NCBI GenBank assembly: GCA_015065605.1
Contig: SVPZ01000019.1
Location: 1-46,536 of the forward strand
Length of the DNA: 46,536 nucleotides
Source: Oscillospiraceae bacterium
Lineage (GTDB): Bacteria > Bacillota > Clostridia > Oscillospirales > Acutalibacteraceae
Direction of reading: 5' to 3'
Shown here piece after piece: positions 22,957 to 31,946 of the stretch (position 1 is its first letter; every line of letters starts with the position of its first letter). The translations under genes were made by a program, and so were the position numbers. The notes below the pieces were generated by a model. It saw nothing but the letters and a program-made list of their open reading frames with translations, did no database searches and had not been told where the DNA came from.

Positions 22957-23730
22957 ATGAGAGCAGTAATAAAGGTGGGTACTTCCACCCTCACCTACGG
23001 TAACGGAAATCTTAATATAAGAGGTATTGAAAATCTTTGTAAGGTTCTTTCCGACCTTAAAAATTCAGGAATCGAAATTATCCTTGTTTCTTCGGGCGCT
23101 ATAGGAATGGGCGTCGGGAAATTAGGACTTAAGGAAAGACCTACCGATATTCCCACAAAGCAGGCGGCAGCCGCAGTGGGTCAGTGTGAGCTTATGTACG
23201 TTTACGATAAGCTTTTTTCTGAATACAACCATACCGTTGCGCAGATACTTATGACGGGTGACGACTTTTCTCATACCGACAGATATGAAAACTTCCGTAA
23301 TACTCTCGATAGACTTCTTACCCTTGACGTATTGCCTGTTATTAATGAAAACGATACAATCGCCACAAATGAAATAAAGGTGGGCGATAACGATACTCTT
23401 TCTGCAATGACCGCCGTAGGCGCTTCGGCAGACCTTCTTATACTTCTTTCCGATATCGACGGACTTTTTTCAAGCGACCCCAAAACCGATAAAAACGCAA
23501 CCCTTATTGGCGAGGTTAAATGCGTTGACGATAGCATAAAAGCACTTGCAGGAGGACGCGGAAGCGAACTTGGTACCGGCGGAATGATAACCAAAATACA
23601 CGCTGCCGAGCTTTGCACCGAAAAAGGAATAGATATGGTAATAGCCAACGGCGCAGACGCGTCCATTCTTTATGATATTTTTGACGGTAAAAGAGTCGGC
23701 ACACGCTTTTTAGGAAAGGGAAAACAATGA
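22957..23730 (+). CDS. proB: glutamate 5-kinase, short form without PUA domain
   Basis: ProB phosphorylates glutamate, the first step of proline synthesis. The 257-residue protein comprises only the amino-acid-kinase domain: VIKVGTSTLT, LVSSGAIGMGVGKL, NENDTIATNEI, LLSDIDGLFSSDP and GTGGMITKIHAA. The C-terminal PUA domain of E. coli ProB (total 367 aa) is absent. Such short forms are known in other bacteria. ATAGGAGA precedes the ATG. It overlaps proA by ATGA and heads a four-gene operon. Confidence 0.95.
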   Translation: MRAVIKVGTSTLTYGNGNLNIRGIENLCKVLSDLKNSGIEIILVSSGAIGMGVGKLGLKERPTDIPTKQAAAAVGQCELMYVYDKLFSEYNHTVAQILMTGDDFSHTDRYENFRNTLDRLLTLDVLPVINENDTIATNEIKVGDNDTLSAMTAVGASADLLILLSDIDGLFSSDPKTDKNATLIGEVKCVDDSIKALAGGRGSELGTGGMITKIHAAELCTEKGIDMVIANGADASILYDIFDGKRVGTRFLGKGKQ

Positions 23731-24950
23731 AAGTCAGTGAAATTTTAAAGGTTTCTAAAAAATTAAAAACCTTTGCGGCAAATTTAAGTGAGCAGGAAAA
23801 AAATAACGCCCTTACCCTTATGAGTCAGTCGCTTATTGAAAATACCGAACTGATACTCAGCGAAAATAAAAAAGACCTTGAAAATTACGGGGAAGGCGTT
23901 ATGGCGGACAGACTTCGCCTTACCAAAGAACGCATTAAGGCTATGGCGCAGGGAATACTTGACGTGGCAAAGCTTAATGACCCTGTAGGAAAAATTTTAG
24001 AAGAACGTACCCTTTATAACGGACTTAATCTTAAAAAAGTTTCTGTTCCCGTAGGCGTTGTTGCGGTAATTTACGAAAGCAGACCCAACGTGACGAGCGA
24101 TGCCGCCGCACTTCTTCTTAAAAGCGGTAACGTTTGTATTTTGCGGGGCGGAAAGGAAGCCTTTTTGTCTTCGAGTGCCATAGTTAAAGCGCTTAAAGAG
24201 GGACTTAAAAAAGCGAATCTTCCCGAAGACCTTATAAGTATGCCCGATTCTACCGACAGAAGTGAAACTAATTTGCTAATGACTGCAACGGGATACGTTG
24301 ATTTACTTATTCCGCGAGGAGGCGCAGGTCTTATTAAGGCTTGTACCGAAAATGCGACGGTACCCTGTATTGAAACGGGTACGGGAATTTGTCATATTTA
24401 CGTGGATGAGTTTGCCGATATAAAAAAAGCTTTAAAAATCACCGAAAACGCAAAAATGAGCCGACCCAGTGTATGTAATGCCGCAGAGGTGTGCCTTGTG
24501 CATAGCGCGGTTGCAAAGGAATTTTTGCCGAAACTCAAAGCGCTTATAGGAGAAAAATGTAAATTTATTCTCGATAACCGTGCAATTAAAATAATCGACG
24601 GCGAAAGGGCGGGAGAAGAAGCCTTTGATACCGAATATCTTGACTATATTCTTGCAATAAAAATCGTGGATAGCGTAGAGGAGGCTTGCGAGCATATTTC
24701 TGCTCATTCCACAATGCATAGTGAATCCATAATAACCGAAAACGAGGAAAACTCAAAATATTTCACCTCTCATATTGACAGCGCGGCGGTTTACGTCAAC
24801 GCGTCCACTCGCTTTACCGACGGCGGAGAGTTTGGTATGGGCTGTGAAATAGGAATATCTACTCAAAGACTTCATGCCCGTGGTCCTATGGGACTTGAGG
24901 CTATGAATACCTATAAATACGTGATAACGGGAAACGGAGAGATACGATAA
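23727..24950 (+). CDS. proA: gamma-glutamyl phosphate reductase
   Basis: ProA reduces glutamyl 5-phosphate to glutamate semialdehyde with NADPH, the second step of proline synthesis. The 407-residue protein is of the aldehyde dehydrogenase superfamily. It carries VAVIYESRPNVTSDAAAL, LRGGKEA, the catalytic Cys250 in RPSVCNAAEV, and the terminal FGMGCEIGISTQRLHARGPMG signature. Length is normal. It overlaps proB (ATGA) and proC (TAATG), so the three enzymes are translationally linked. Confidence 0.97.
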   Translation: MKVSEILKVSKKLKTFAANLSEQEKNNALTLMSQSLIENTELILSENKKDLENYGEGVMADRLRLTKERIKAMAQGILDVAKLNDPVGKILEERTLYNGLNLKKVSVPVGVVAVIYESRPNVTSDAAALLLKSGNVCILRGGKEAFLSSSAIVKALKEGLKKANLPEDLISMPDSTDRSETNLLMTATGYVDLLIPRGGAGLIKACTENATVPCIETGTGICHIYVDEFADIKKALKITENAKMSRPSVCNAAEVCLVHSAVAKEFLPKLKALIGEKCKFILDNRAIKIIDGERAGEEAFDTEYLDYILAIKIVDSVEEACEHISAHSTMHSESIITENEENSKYFTSHIDSAAVYVNASTRFTDGGEFGMGCEIGISTQRLHARGPMGLEAMNTYKYVITGNGEIR

Positions 24951-25741
24951 TGAAATATAAATACGGCTTTATCGGAATAGGCAATATGGGTGGAATTATC
25001 CTTGATACCGTTTTAAAAACGGCAGATGCTAAGGAAATTTGCGCCTGTGACAGCAATAAAGAAAAAATTGACCGAGCAACTTCTTTTGGCGTTACTTCGG
25101 TTGACGCAAGAAATGCCGCCGAAAATTCAAAATACCTTTTTATCGGTGTGAAACCGCAGGGGTTAGAGGGCTTGTTTAACGGAATAAGCGACTATATAAA
25201 CGAAGATACCGTTATTGTAAGTATGGCGGCGGGTAAAGAAATCAAAACTATTGAAGAATTGTGCCGAAAGAATACGAAAATAATCAGAATTATGCCCAAT
25301 ACCGCCGTAGGTGTGGGCGAAGGTGTAATTCTTTACTGTTATAATCAAAACGTAAGCGGTGAAGAAATTGACGGCTTTAACTTTGCTTTAAGCAAGGCGG
25401 GACTTGTGGATTTTATTGAAGAAGGCAAAATAAATGCGGCTACCGCTCTTTCAGGTTGCGGCCCTGCATTTGTGGATTTATTTATCGAAGCCTTGGCTGA
25501 CGGCGCCGTTTCTTGCGGACTGCCCCGTGATAAAGCGCTTTTATATGCGGGAAAAACCGTTTTGGGCGCGGCTAAAACAGTTTTGGAATCGGGAAAATCT
25601 CCTGCAGAACTTAAAGATATGGTTTGCTCCCCCGGTGGCTCAACCATTCAGGGTGTAAGGGCGCTTGAAAAGGGTAAATTCAGAAGCGCCGCAATAGAAG
25701 CGGTTATAGCGTCCTACAAAAAGACGGAGGACCTTAAGTAA
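24950..25741 (+). CDS. proC: pyrroline-5-carboxylate reductase
   Basis: ProC completes proline synthesis by NAD(P)H reduction of P5C. The 263-residue protein has the N-terminal FIGIGNMGG dinucleotide site, LFIGVKPQ, SMAAGKEIKTIE, RIMPNTAVGVGEG, LSGCGPAFVDLFIEALADGA and the C-terminal CSPGGSTIQGVRALE helix motif. Length is normal. One-base overlaps at both ends tie it to proA and to the PAP2 gene. Confidence 0.97.
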   Translation: MKYKYGFIGIGNMGGIILDTVLKTADAKEICACDSNKEKIDRATSFGVTSVDARNAAENSKYLFIGVKPQGLEGLFNGISDYINEDTVIVSMAAGKEIKTIEELCRKNTKIIRIMPNTAVGVGEGVILYCYNQNVSGEEIDGFNFALSKAGLVDFIEEGKINAATALSGCGPAFVDLFIEALADGAVSCGLPRDKALLYAGKTVLGAAKTVLESGKSPAELKDMVCSPGGSTIQGVRALEKGKFRSAAIEAVIASYKKTEDLK

Positions 25742-26697
25742 TGGAACTTTTATATTTACTCGAAAATATCCGTAATCCTATTTTAGATGCCGTTGTTGCT
25801 TTTATTACCATTTTTGGTGAAGAAACAATTTTTATGGCAATCTCAATGATAATTTTTTGGTGTATAGATAAGTGGCAAGGTTATTACCTTTTGCTTACGG
25901 GGTTTGCGGGTACCGTTATTAATCAGACGCTGAAAATGACCTTTAAGGTTCCGCGTCCTTGGATAAAGGACCCAAATTTCACCATAGTTGAATCGGCAAG
26001 GGAAGCGGCAACGGGTTATTCCTTCCCGAGCGGTCACACTCAGTCCTCTGTAGGTATGTTCGGCGGTATAGCAAGGGCAAACAAAAATAAAGCAATACGA
26101 ATTATTTGTATTATAATGTGTGTACTTGTGCCTTTCTCCCGTCTTTATTTAGGGGTTCATACTCCTCTTGACGTAGGTGTTTCGGTTCTTATTGCTTTTA
26201 CTCTTATATTTATAGGATACCCATTGTTCCAAAAGGCGAAAAACTCGCCAAAGGTAATGTACGGTATTCTTACCGTAATGACCCTTATGGTAGTAGGTGC
26301 GTTGCTATACTTTGTTTATGGCAATCACATAAATTTGGAATTTTTTATAACTTCTTATGTTGACGAAAGCACGATGGCAGCATACGAAAATCTTACCTCT
26401 GCTATTAAAAACGCCTGTACATTACTAGGCTGTATAATTGGTCTTTGGGTGGTATATACCGTTGACTACTTCAAAACAGACTTCCCCGTAAAAGCGGTAT
26501 GGTGGGCGCAGATATTAAAAGCGGTAGGCGGAATTGCCTTGGTGCTTTGTGTAAAAGAAGGTATGCGCGCCCCACTTGAACTTATTTTCCAAAGCGAACT
26601 TCTTGCCAGAGGTATCAGATATTTTCTGATAGTAATAGCGGGTGGCGTTATATGGCCGCTCACTTTCCCGTGGTTTTCAAAACTTGGCAAAAAATAA
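25741..26697 (+). CDS. PAP2-family membrane phosphatase
   Basis: This 318-residue integral membrane protein carries the three acid-phosphatase motifs of PAP2/undecaprenyl-pyrophosphate phosphatase enzymes. They are KMTFKVPRP (KX6RP, about residue 63-71), FPSGHTQSS (about 97-105) and SRLYLGVHTPLDV (SRX5HX3D, about 134-146). About seven hydrophobic helices extend to the C-terminus, longer than minimal PAP2 proteins. Candidate substrates are undecaprenyl pyrophosphate or phosphatidic/phosphatidylglycerol phosphates. It shares the pro operon through a TAATG overlap, with no evident metabolic link to proline. Confidence 0.9.
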   Translation: MELLYLLENIRNPILDAVVAFITIFGEETIFMAISMIIFWCIDKWQGYYLLLTGFAGTVINQTLKMTFKVPRPWIKDPNFTIVESAREAATGYSFPSGHTQSSVGMFGGIARANKNKAIRIICIIMCVLVPFSRLYLGVHTPLDVGVSVLIAFTLIFIGYPLFQKAKNSPKVMYGILTVMTLMVVGALLYFVYGNHINLEFFITSYVDESTMAAYENLTSAIKNACTLLGCIIGLWVVYTVDYFKTDFPVKAVWWAQILKAVGGIALVLCVKEGMRAPLELIFQSELLARGIRYFLIVIAGGVIWPLTFPWFSKLGKK

Positions 26698-26700
26698 CTA

Positions 26701-26736
26701 AAAAGGCTTTAAAACGATGCGTTTTAAAGCCTTTTC
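26701..26736 (+). terminator. terminator after the pro operon
   Basis: AAAAGGCTTTAAAACG pairs with CGTTTTAAAGCCTTTT around a short ATG loop. The following 87 bases (26737-26823) show only a repeated GGTAGAGC word and no gene. Confidence 0.88.
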
Positions 26737-26823
26737 TACTGTTGGTAGAGCGAAAAACGGCAGGGTAGAGCAAAGAAAAAAGGATGTAGAAGCCAAAGAT
26801 GAAGGGTAGGTTTACTTAGACAG

Positions 26824-26876
26824 CTCCTTATTATACACTAGGCAAGGGATTAAATCCCAAAACTTAGTTTAAGGAG
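26824..26876 (+). promoter_or_regulatory. nested hairpin that could mask the GT8 ribosome site
   Basis: CTCCTTA (26824-26830) is exactly complementary to TAAGGAG (26870-26876), the Shine-Dalgarno site of the GT8 gene. Inside it, ACTA (26837-26840) can pair with TAGT (26865-26868) and GGGAT (26846-26850) with ATCCC (26854-26858). If transcription starts upstream, this structure would hide the ribosome site. A weak -10 (TATACA near 26832) would start downstream of the anti-SD arm, so the role is unsure. Confidence 0.4.
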
Positions 26877-26883
26877 TTTTATT

Positions 26884-27837
26884 ATGAAAAAACAAATACC
26901 CGTATTTTTTGCAATAGATAACGGCTACGCGCCCTTTTTGGCGGTTGCGCTTAATTCTCTCGTCGAACACAGTAAAGAACAAAATGATTATAATATAACG
27001 GTTCTTTATAAAGATTTGAAAGAAGAGAATATGCTAAGACTCAAAAAATTTGAGCGTGATAACGTTAAAATTAATTTTAAAAATATGAAGGTTAATCTTG
27101 ATGTGTTTGATGACAGAAAAGAAAACCGCTTCAGATGCGATTATATTATAGCGATTTATTTCAGACTTTTTATAGCATCGATGTTTAAGGATTTGGATAA
27201 AGCAATTTATCTTGATAGCGATATCGTGCTGAACGACGACGTGGCAGAGCTTTACAATATAGATATAAAGGATAATTTGCTTGGCGGATGTTATGACGCG
27301 TCAATTTCAACCAGTCCCATATTATACGGTTATACAGAACAGGCCGTTGGGGTTAAAAAACACGAATATATAAATTCGGGAATACTTTTAATGAACCTAA
27401 AGGAAATGCGATTAAAAAATTTTGAAGGTCATTTTCTTTCTTTGCTAAACAAATACCGTTTTGATACCGTAGCGCCCGATCAGGATTATATAAACGCTAT
27501 GTGTAACGGTAAAATTTTCTATATCGATCAAAAATGGAATGCCATGCCTAATGATGACCAAGAACCTTTGGAAAATCCTTCGCTTATTCATTATAACCTT
27601 TTTTCAAAACCGTGGCATTATAACGGAGTGCAATATGAAGACTATTTTTGGTTTTACGCCAAAACGAGCGGATATTTAAACGAAATACTGCGCATTAAAA
27701 ATTCCTTTGACAAAGAAAAACGTGAAAAGGATGAAAGGTGTATGTTAAGACTTGTTGAACGTGCGCGGGAAATTTCAAAAAGCAACACTACCTTTAATTC
27801 GGTGTTAAAAAACGGGGAGAAGGTAAGAATATGCTGA
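26884..27837 (+). CDS. GT8 glycosyltransferase
   Basis: This 317-residue retaining glycosyltransferase is of family 8 (LgtC/RfaJ type), adding galactose or glucose to a surface glycan. Seen: VFFAIDNGYAPFLAVALNSL at the start, DKAIYLDSDIVLNDDVAELYNID with the DSD metal motif near residue 110, EYINSGILLMNLK, DQDYINAM, and LIHYNLFSKPWHY with the metal-binding His near the C-terminus. No signal peptide. AAGGAG precedes the ATG. It overlaps the acyltransferase gene by 7 bases, suggesting a joint role in a glycolipid or polymer. Confidence 0.9.
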   Translation: MKKQIPVFFAIDNGYAPFLAVALNSLVEHSKEQNDYNITVLYKDLKEENMLRLKKFERDNVKINFKNMKVNLDVFDDRKENRFRCDYIIAIYFRLFIASMFKDLDKAIYLDSDIVLNDDVAELYNIDIKDNLLGGCYDASISTSPILYGYTEQAVGVKKHEYINSGILLMNLKEMRLKNFEGHFLSLLNKYRFDTVAPDQDYINAMCNGKIFYIDQKWNAMPNDDQEPLENPSLIHYNLFSKPWHYNGVQYEDYFWFYAKTSGYLNEILRIKNSFDKEKREKDERCMLRLVERAREISKSNTTFNSVLKNGEKVRIC

Positions 27838-28682
27838 TGGATAATAACAGGCAGGCGGTAATTGAAAATATAAAACGTTTTGCTCAAAACGGACAGTTTC
27901 ACAACAAAACCGAAATAACCGACCCCGTACTGACTAAGGAAGAGGAAAAAGAAATAACCTCCCGTTTTATTAATAACAGGGATAAACTTTCGTATAAAAT
28001 TAAAAAATTTTTTGCTCTTTTAATAGCGGATGTGGGCACAAAAATCATAAACAGTAAAACCGAGATTAAGGGCATAAAAACGGCTCAGACTTTAAAGGAT
28101 GGCTTTATAGTTACAAGTAATCATTTTTCTCCCCTTGAAAATACCGTTATAAGAAGTCTTACAAATAAACTGTCCTTTAACCTTTCGGTTGTTGCCCAGA
28201 CCTCTAATTTTGCAATGAAGGGCTTTTTGGGGTACATAATGAACTATGCCGATACAATTCCTATTTCTGTAGATCCAAGATATCTTGCAACCTCGTTTTT
28301 ATCGGTTATCAAAGAGAAAACCGTGGAAAAGGGTCAGGCGGTTCTCATTTATCCCGAACAGGAACTATGGTTTAATTACAGAAAACCACGTCCGCCAAAG
28401 GAGGGCGCCTACTATTTCGCGGCAAAACTTAATATACCCGTGCTTTCCTGCTTCGTTGAAATACGCGATTACGGTAAGGCTAAAAACGGATTTAAGAAAA
28501 CAAGATACATACTTCACGTTTTAGAGGTCATTTATCCCGAAAAGGAAAAATCCGCAAGAGAAAATGCGATTTTAATGGCGCAAAAAGACTATGAACTAAA
28601 AAAAGCAAAGTACGAAGAGGTTTACGGCAAAAAATTAACCTATGATTTTGAAAACAGTGATATAGCGGGATGGGAAAATTAA
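27831..28682 (+). CDS. PlsC-like acyltransferase with altered HX4D motif
   Basis: This 283-residue protein of the lysophosphatidic-acid acyltransferase superfamily transfers acyl groups to a glycerol-phosphate or glycolipid. The motif I position reads TSNHFSPLENTVIR: the His is present but the aspartate of HX4D is glutamate. Motif III reads LIYPEQELW (PEG-like). A PVLSC segment matches motif IV. About 70 polar residues precede the domain. One hydrophobic stretch (FFALLIADVGTKII) may lie at the membrane. It begins within the GT8 gene. The exact acceptor is unknown and the E-for-D change makes canonical PlsC activity uncertain. Confidence 0.78.
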   Translation: MLMDNNRQAVIENIKRFAQNGQFHNKTEITDPVLTKEEEKEITSRFINNRDKLSYKIKKFFALLIADVGTKIINSKTEIKGIKTAQTLKDGFIVTSNHFSPLENTVIRSLTNKLSFNLSVVAQTSNFAMKGFLGYIMNYADTIPISVDPRYLATSFLSVIKEKTVEKGQAVLIYPEQELWFNYRKPRPPKEGAYYFAAKLNIPVLSCFVEIRDYGKAKNGFKKTRYILHVLEVIYPEKEKSARENAILMAQKDYELKKAKYEEVYGKKLTYDFENSDIAGWEN

Positions 28683-28717
28683 AAACTCGGTTCTCTTTTG
28701 AGAACCGAGTTTTATTA
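28681..28717. terminator. bidirectional terminator between convergent genes
   Basis: AAAACTCGGTTCTC pairs with GAGAACCGAGTTTT around a T-rich loop, with A and T tracts outside. It serves the acyltransferase (+) and gdhA (-). Confidence 0.9.
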
Positions 28718-28735
28718 TTCTTAAAGAATTTTTAA

Positions 28736-30082
28736 TTAGCAGCAACCCTGCCACTTCATAGCTTCTGCAACCTTTAAGAAGCCTGCGATGTTAGCGCCTG
28801 CGCAGAGGTCACCGTTAAGACCGTATTCGTTAGCAGCATCAAAGGAGCTCTTGTAGATATTGGTCATAATCTGCTTGAGTTTTGCATCAACCTCTTCAGC
28901 AGTCCAGCTGTATCTCATAGAGTTCTGGCTCATCTCTAAACCGGAAACTGCAACACCACCGGCATTTACTGCCTTGGAAGGAGCGATAACTACGCCGTTA
29001 GCCTTTAAGTATTCAAATGCTTCTTCGGTAGTAGGCATATTAGCAACTTCCATATAGTACTTAACGCCGTTTGCTACGATGTTCTTAGCATCTTCAATAC
29101 CAACTTCGTTCTGGGTAGCGCAAGGCATAACAACGTCAACCTTAACTTCCCAAGGACGCTTGCCTGCATAGAAGGGAACGCCGAATTTGTCAGCATAATC
29201 CTGAACCTTATCGCGACAGGAAGCGCGCATTTCAAGCATAAACTTAATCTTTTCGTCGGTAGTGATACCGTTTTCGTCATAGATGTAACCGTCGGGACCG
29301 GAAATGGTAACAACCTTACCGCCAAGCTCGGTAATCTTCTTTACGGTACCCCAAGCAACGTTACCGAAGCCGGATACTGCAAAGGTCTTGCCCTTGATAT
29401 CTTCACCGAAGGACTTAAGAACCTCAGCGGTGTAGTAAACTGCGCCGAAACCGGTTGCTTCGGGACGGATAAGAGAACCGCCGGAGGGAACAGCCTTACC
29501 GGTGAGAACGCCTGTAAATTCGTTCTGAATTCTCTTGTACTGACCGAAGAGATAACCAACCTCTCTTGCGCCTACGCCGATGTCACCTGCAGGAACGTCG
29601 GTATCGGGGCCGATATGTCTGTAAAGCTCGGTCATAAAGCTCTGGCAGAAACGCATAACTTCAGCGTCGCTCTTGCCACGGGGGTCAAAGTCAGCGCCAC
29701 CCTTACCGCCGCCCATAGGAAGACTGGTAAGACTGTTCTTGAAGGTCTGTTCGAAGCCTAAGAACTTGATAATGGAAGCGTTAACGGAAGGATGGAAACG
29801 AAGACCACCCTTATAAGGGCCGATAGCAGAGTTAAACTGAACGCGGAAACCGCGGTTTACCTGAACCTTGCCGTTGTCGTCCATCCACGGAACGCGGAAA
29901 ACGATCTGACGCTCGGGTTCAACCATACGTTCAATAACGCCGGACTCAACAAAGTCGGGGCGCTGCTCAACTACGGGCTCAAGACTTGCGAGAACTTCGG
30001 TAACAGCCTGAATAAATTCGGGCTCGCCTGCGTTTCTCTTTTTAACGTTTTCAAGTACGGAAATTAAATACTCGTTTTTCAT
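28736..30082 (-). CDS. gdhA: glutamate dehydrogenase
   Basis: GdhA interconverts 2-oxoglutarate plus ammonia and glutamate, here most likely with NADPH given the hexameric type-I length (448 aa). Seen: GPYKGGLRFHPSVN, the substrate-lysine block SLPMGGGKGGADFDP, the catalytic region DTDVPAGDIGVGAREVGYLFGQY, and the Rossmann motif AVSGFGNVAWG. I start at ATG 30082 with AAAGGTG upstream; three codons further up lacks a ribosome site. It has its own promoter just after thrS. It feeds glutamate to the pro operon in metabolic terms, though the genes are separate. Confidence 0.97.
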   Translation of the reverse strand: MKNEYLISVLENVKKRNAGEPEFIQAVTEVLASLEPVVEQRPDFVESGVIERMVEPERQIVFRVPWMDDNGKVQVNRGFRVQFNSAIGPYKGGLRFHPSVNASIIKFLGFEQTFKNSLTSLPMGGGKGGADFDPRGKSDAEVMRFCQSFMTELYRHIGPDTDVPAGDIGVGAREVGYLFGQYKRIQNEFTGVLTGKAVPSGGSLIRPEATGFGAVYYTAEVLKSFGEDIKGKTFAVSGFGNVAWGTVKKITELGGKVVTISGPDGYIYDENGITTDEKIKFMLEMRASCRDKVQDYADKFGVPFYAGKRPWEVKVDVVMPCATQNEVGIEDAKNIVANGVKYYMEVANMPTTEEAFEYLKANGVVIAPSKAVNAGGVAVSGLEMSQNSMRYSWTAEEVDAKLKQIMTNIYKSSFDAANEYGLNGDLCAGANIAGFLKVAEAMKWQGCC

Positions 30083-30114
30083 TAAAATCACACCTTTTTA
30101 AAATTTATTTTACT

Positions 30115-30143
30115 ATTATATTTTATTATAATAAAGTTGTCAA
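30115..30143 (-). promoter_or_regulatory. promoter of gdhA
   Basis: Minus strand: consensus -35 TTGACA (30143-30138), 17-bp spacer, perfect -10 TATAAT (30120-30115). It is one of the strongest promoters in the window, and begins only 3 bases after the thrS stop. Confidence 0.88.
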
Positions 30144-30146
30144 TAA

Positions 30147-31913
30147 TTACTTGCGATTTTTTATATCATCTAAAAGATTTTTTATAAAATCTTCCTTGCT
30201 CATTTCGGTTGTTTCGAGGGTATCGCGGTTTCTTACGGAAATAGTGCCGTTTTCAACCTCTTTAGCGCCAAGAATAAGCATATAGGGTACACGGTCAACC
30301 GCCTGTGCCTCTCTGATTTTGTAACCGATTTTTTCGTTTCTGTCGTCGAGCTGACAACGAACGCCTGCGCTTCTTAATGCTTCGTAAATATCACTGGCAT
30401 AGTCAATGGTCTTTTCGGATACGGGAAGCACCTTAACCTGAACGGGAGCAAGCCAAGCGGGGAACTTACCTGCAAAATGCTCTGTAATGATACCGATAAA
30501 GCGTTCGATAGAACCGAAGCATACGCGGTGAATCATAATGGGACGCTGTTTCTCGCCGTTTTCATCGGTATATTCAAGCTGGAAGTTAATAGGCATCTGG
30601 AAGTCGAGCTGAATGGTACCGCACTGCCAGGTTCTGCCAAGACTGTCTTCAAGATGGAAGTCGATTTTCGGACCGTAGAATGCGCCGTCGCCTTCGTTAA
30701 TGGTATAGGGAAGACCTAATTTTTCAAGAGCGCCCTTAAGTCCTTCGGTTGCTGCATTCCAGTCTTCGTCACTGCCCATACTGTCTTCGGGACGGGTGGA
30801 AAGTTCGATGAAATACTTAAAGCCGAATTTCTCGTAAACTTCGTTGATAAGATGAACAACGTTCATAATTTCGCCTTGAATCTGGTCCTTGGTCATAAAG
30901 ATATGAGCATCGTCCTGAGTAAAGCAACGAACTCTGAAAAGACCGTGGAGTGCGCCCTTTAATTCGTGACGGTGAACAAGACCGAGTTCGCCGACTCTAA
31001 GAGGCAAATCCCTATAGGAATGAAGCTGACTCTTATAAACCATAACACCGCCGGGGCAGTTCATAGGCTTAATGCAATAGGTTTCCTCGTCAATAATGGT
31101 GGAATACATATTGTCTTTATAGTGGTCCCAGTGTCCGCTTGTTTCCCAGAGTCTTCTGTTCATAATAAGGGGAGTGGAAACCTCTACGTAATTATCTCTA
31201 TAGTGAATATCTCTCCAATAATCAATAAGGGTGTTTTTAAGAGCCATACCGTTTGGTAAGAAGAAGGGGAAACCGGGACCTTCGTCGCTCATCATAAAGA
31301 GGTTCATTTCTTTACCGATTTTGCGGTGATCTCTGCGTTCTGCTTCTTCAAGAAGGGTAAGATAATCGTCAAGCTCCTGCTGGGTTTCAAAGGCAAGACC
31401 GTAAATACGGGTAAGCATTTTGTTGTTCTTGTCGTTTTTCCAGTAAGCACCGCTTGTTTTGGTAAGCTTAAACGCCTTTAACGCCTTGGTATAGGTAAGG
31501 TGAGGGCCAACGCACATATCAATATATTCGCCCTGCTGATAGAAGCTGATAACAGCGTCTTCGTCAAGGTCGCCGATATGCTCAACCTTATAGCTTTCCT
31601 TTCTTTCTTCCATAAGAGCAATGGCTTCTTTTCTTTCGAGAACAAAGGGTTTAAGGGGAAGATTTTCTTTAACGATTTTCTTCATTTCTGCTTCAATCTT
31701 AGCCAAATCTTCCTCGCCTACGGTCTTATCACCGAGATCTACGTCGTAGTAGAAGCCTTTCTCGGTTGCAGGTCCGTAAGCAAAATCTGCCTCGGGATAG
31801 AGGCGCTTTATGGCTTGCGCCATAACGTGTGCGGCAGTATGACGAAGTATATGGAGTTTTTCTTCTTTTTCCTCTACTTCTTTTACAACGCCGTCGTTAT
31901 AGATAGCTTTCAT
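30147..31913 (-). CDS. thrS: threonyl-tRNA synthetase lacking the N-terminal TGS domain
   Basis: This 588-residue class II synthetase charges tRNA-Thr. The editing domain (about 15-220) keeps the HTAAH motif (H25, H29) and the CVGPH pair. The catalytic core has the zinc Cys/His residues (YCIKPMNCPGG), LGLVHRHELKGALHGLFRVRCFTQDDAHIF (motif 2) and a normal motif 3. The C-terminal anticodon domain begins near residue 490. E. coli ThrRS (642 aa) has about 60 more residues at the front, the TGS domain, absent here. AAAAGGAGA sits before the ATG and the T-box terminator lies just upstream, so no longer start is possible. A T-box leader regulates it. Confidence 0.96.
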   Translation of the reverse strand: MKAIYNDGVVKEVEEKEEKLHILRHTAAHVMAQAIKRLYPEADFAYGPATEKGFYYDVDLGDKTVGEEDLAKIEAEMKKIVKENLPLKPFVLERKEAIALMEERKESYKVEHIGDLDEDAVISFYQQGEYIDMCVGPHLTYTKALKAFKLTKTSGAYWKNDKNNKMLTRIYGLAFETQQELDDYLTLLEEAERRDHRKIGKEMNLFMMSDEGPGFPFFLPNGMALKNTLIDYWRDIHYRDNYVEVSTPLIMNRRLWETSGHWDHYKDNMYSTIIDEETYCIKPMNCPGGVMVYKSQLHSYRDLPLRVGELGLVHRHELKGALHGLFRVRCFTQDDAHIFMTKDQIQGEIMNVVHLINEVYEKFGFKYFIELSTRPEDSMGSDEDWNAATEGLKGALEKLGLPYTINEGDGAFYGPKIDFHLEDSLGRTWQCGTIQLDFQMPINFQLEYTDENGEKQRPIMIHRVCFGSIERFIGIITEHFAGKFPAWLAPVQVKVLPVSEKTIDYASDIYEALRSAGVRCQLDDRNEKIGYKIREAQAVDRVPYMLILGAKEVENGTISVRNRDTLETTEMSKEDFIKNLLDDIKNRK

Positions 31914-31946
31914 TATAATTTCTCCTTTTTAGGATTTTTTAAAATA

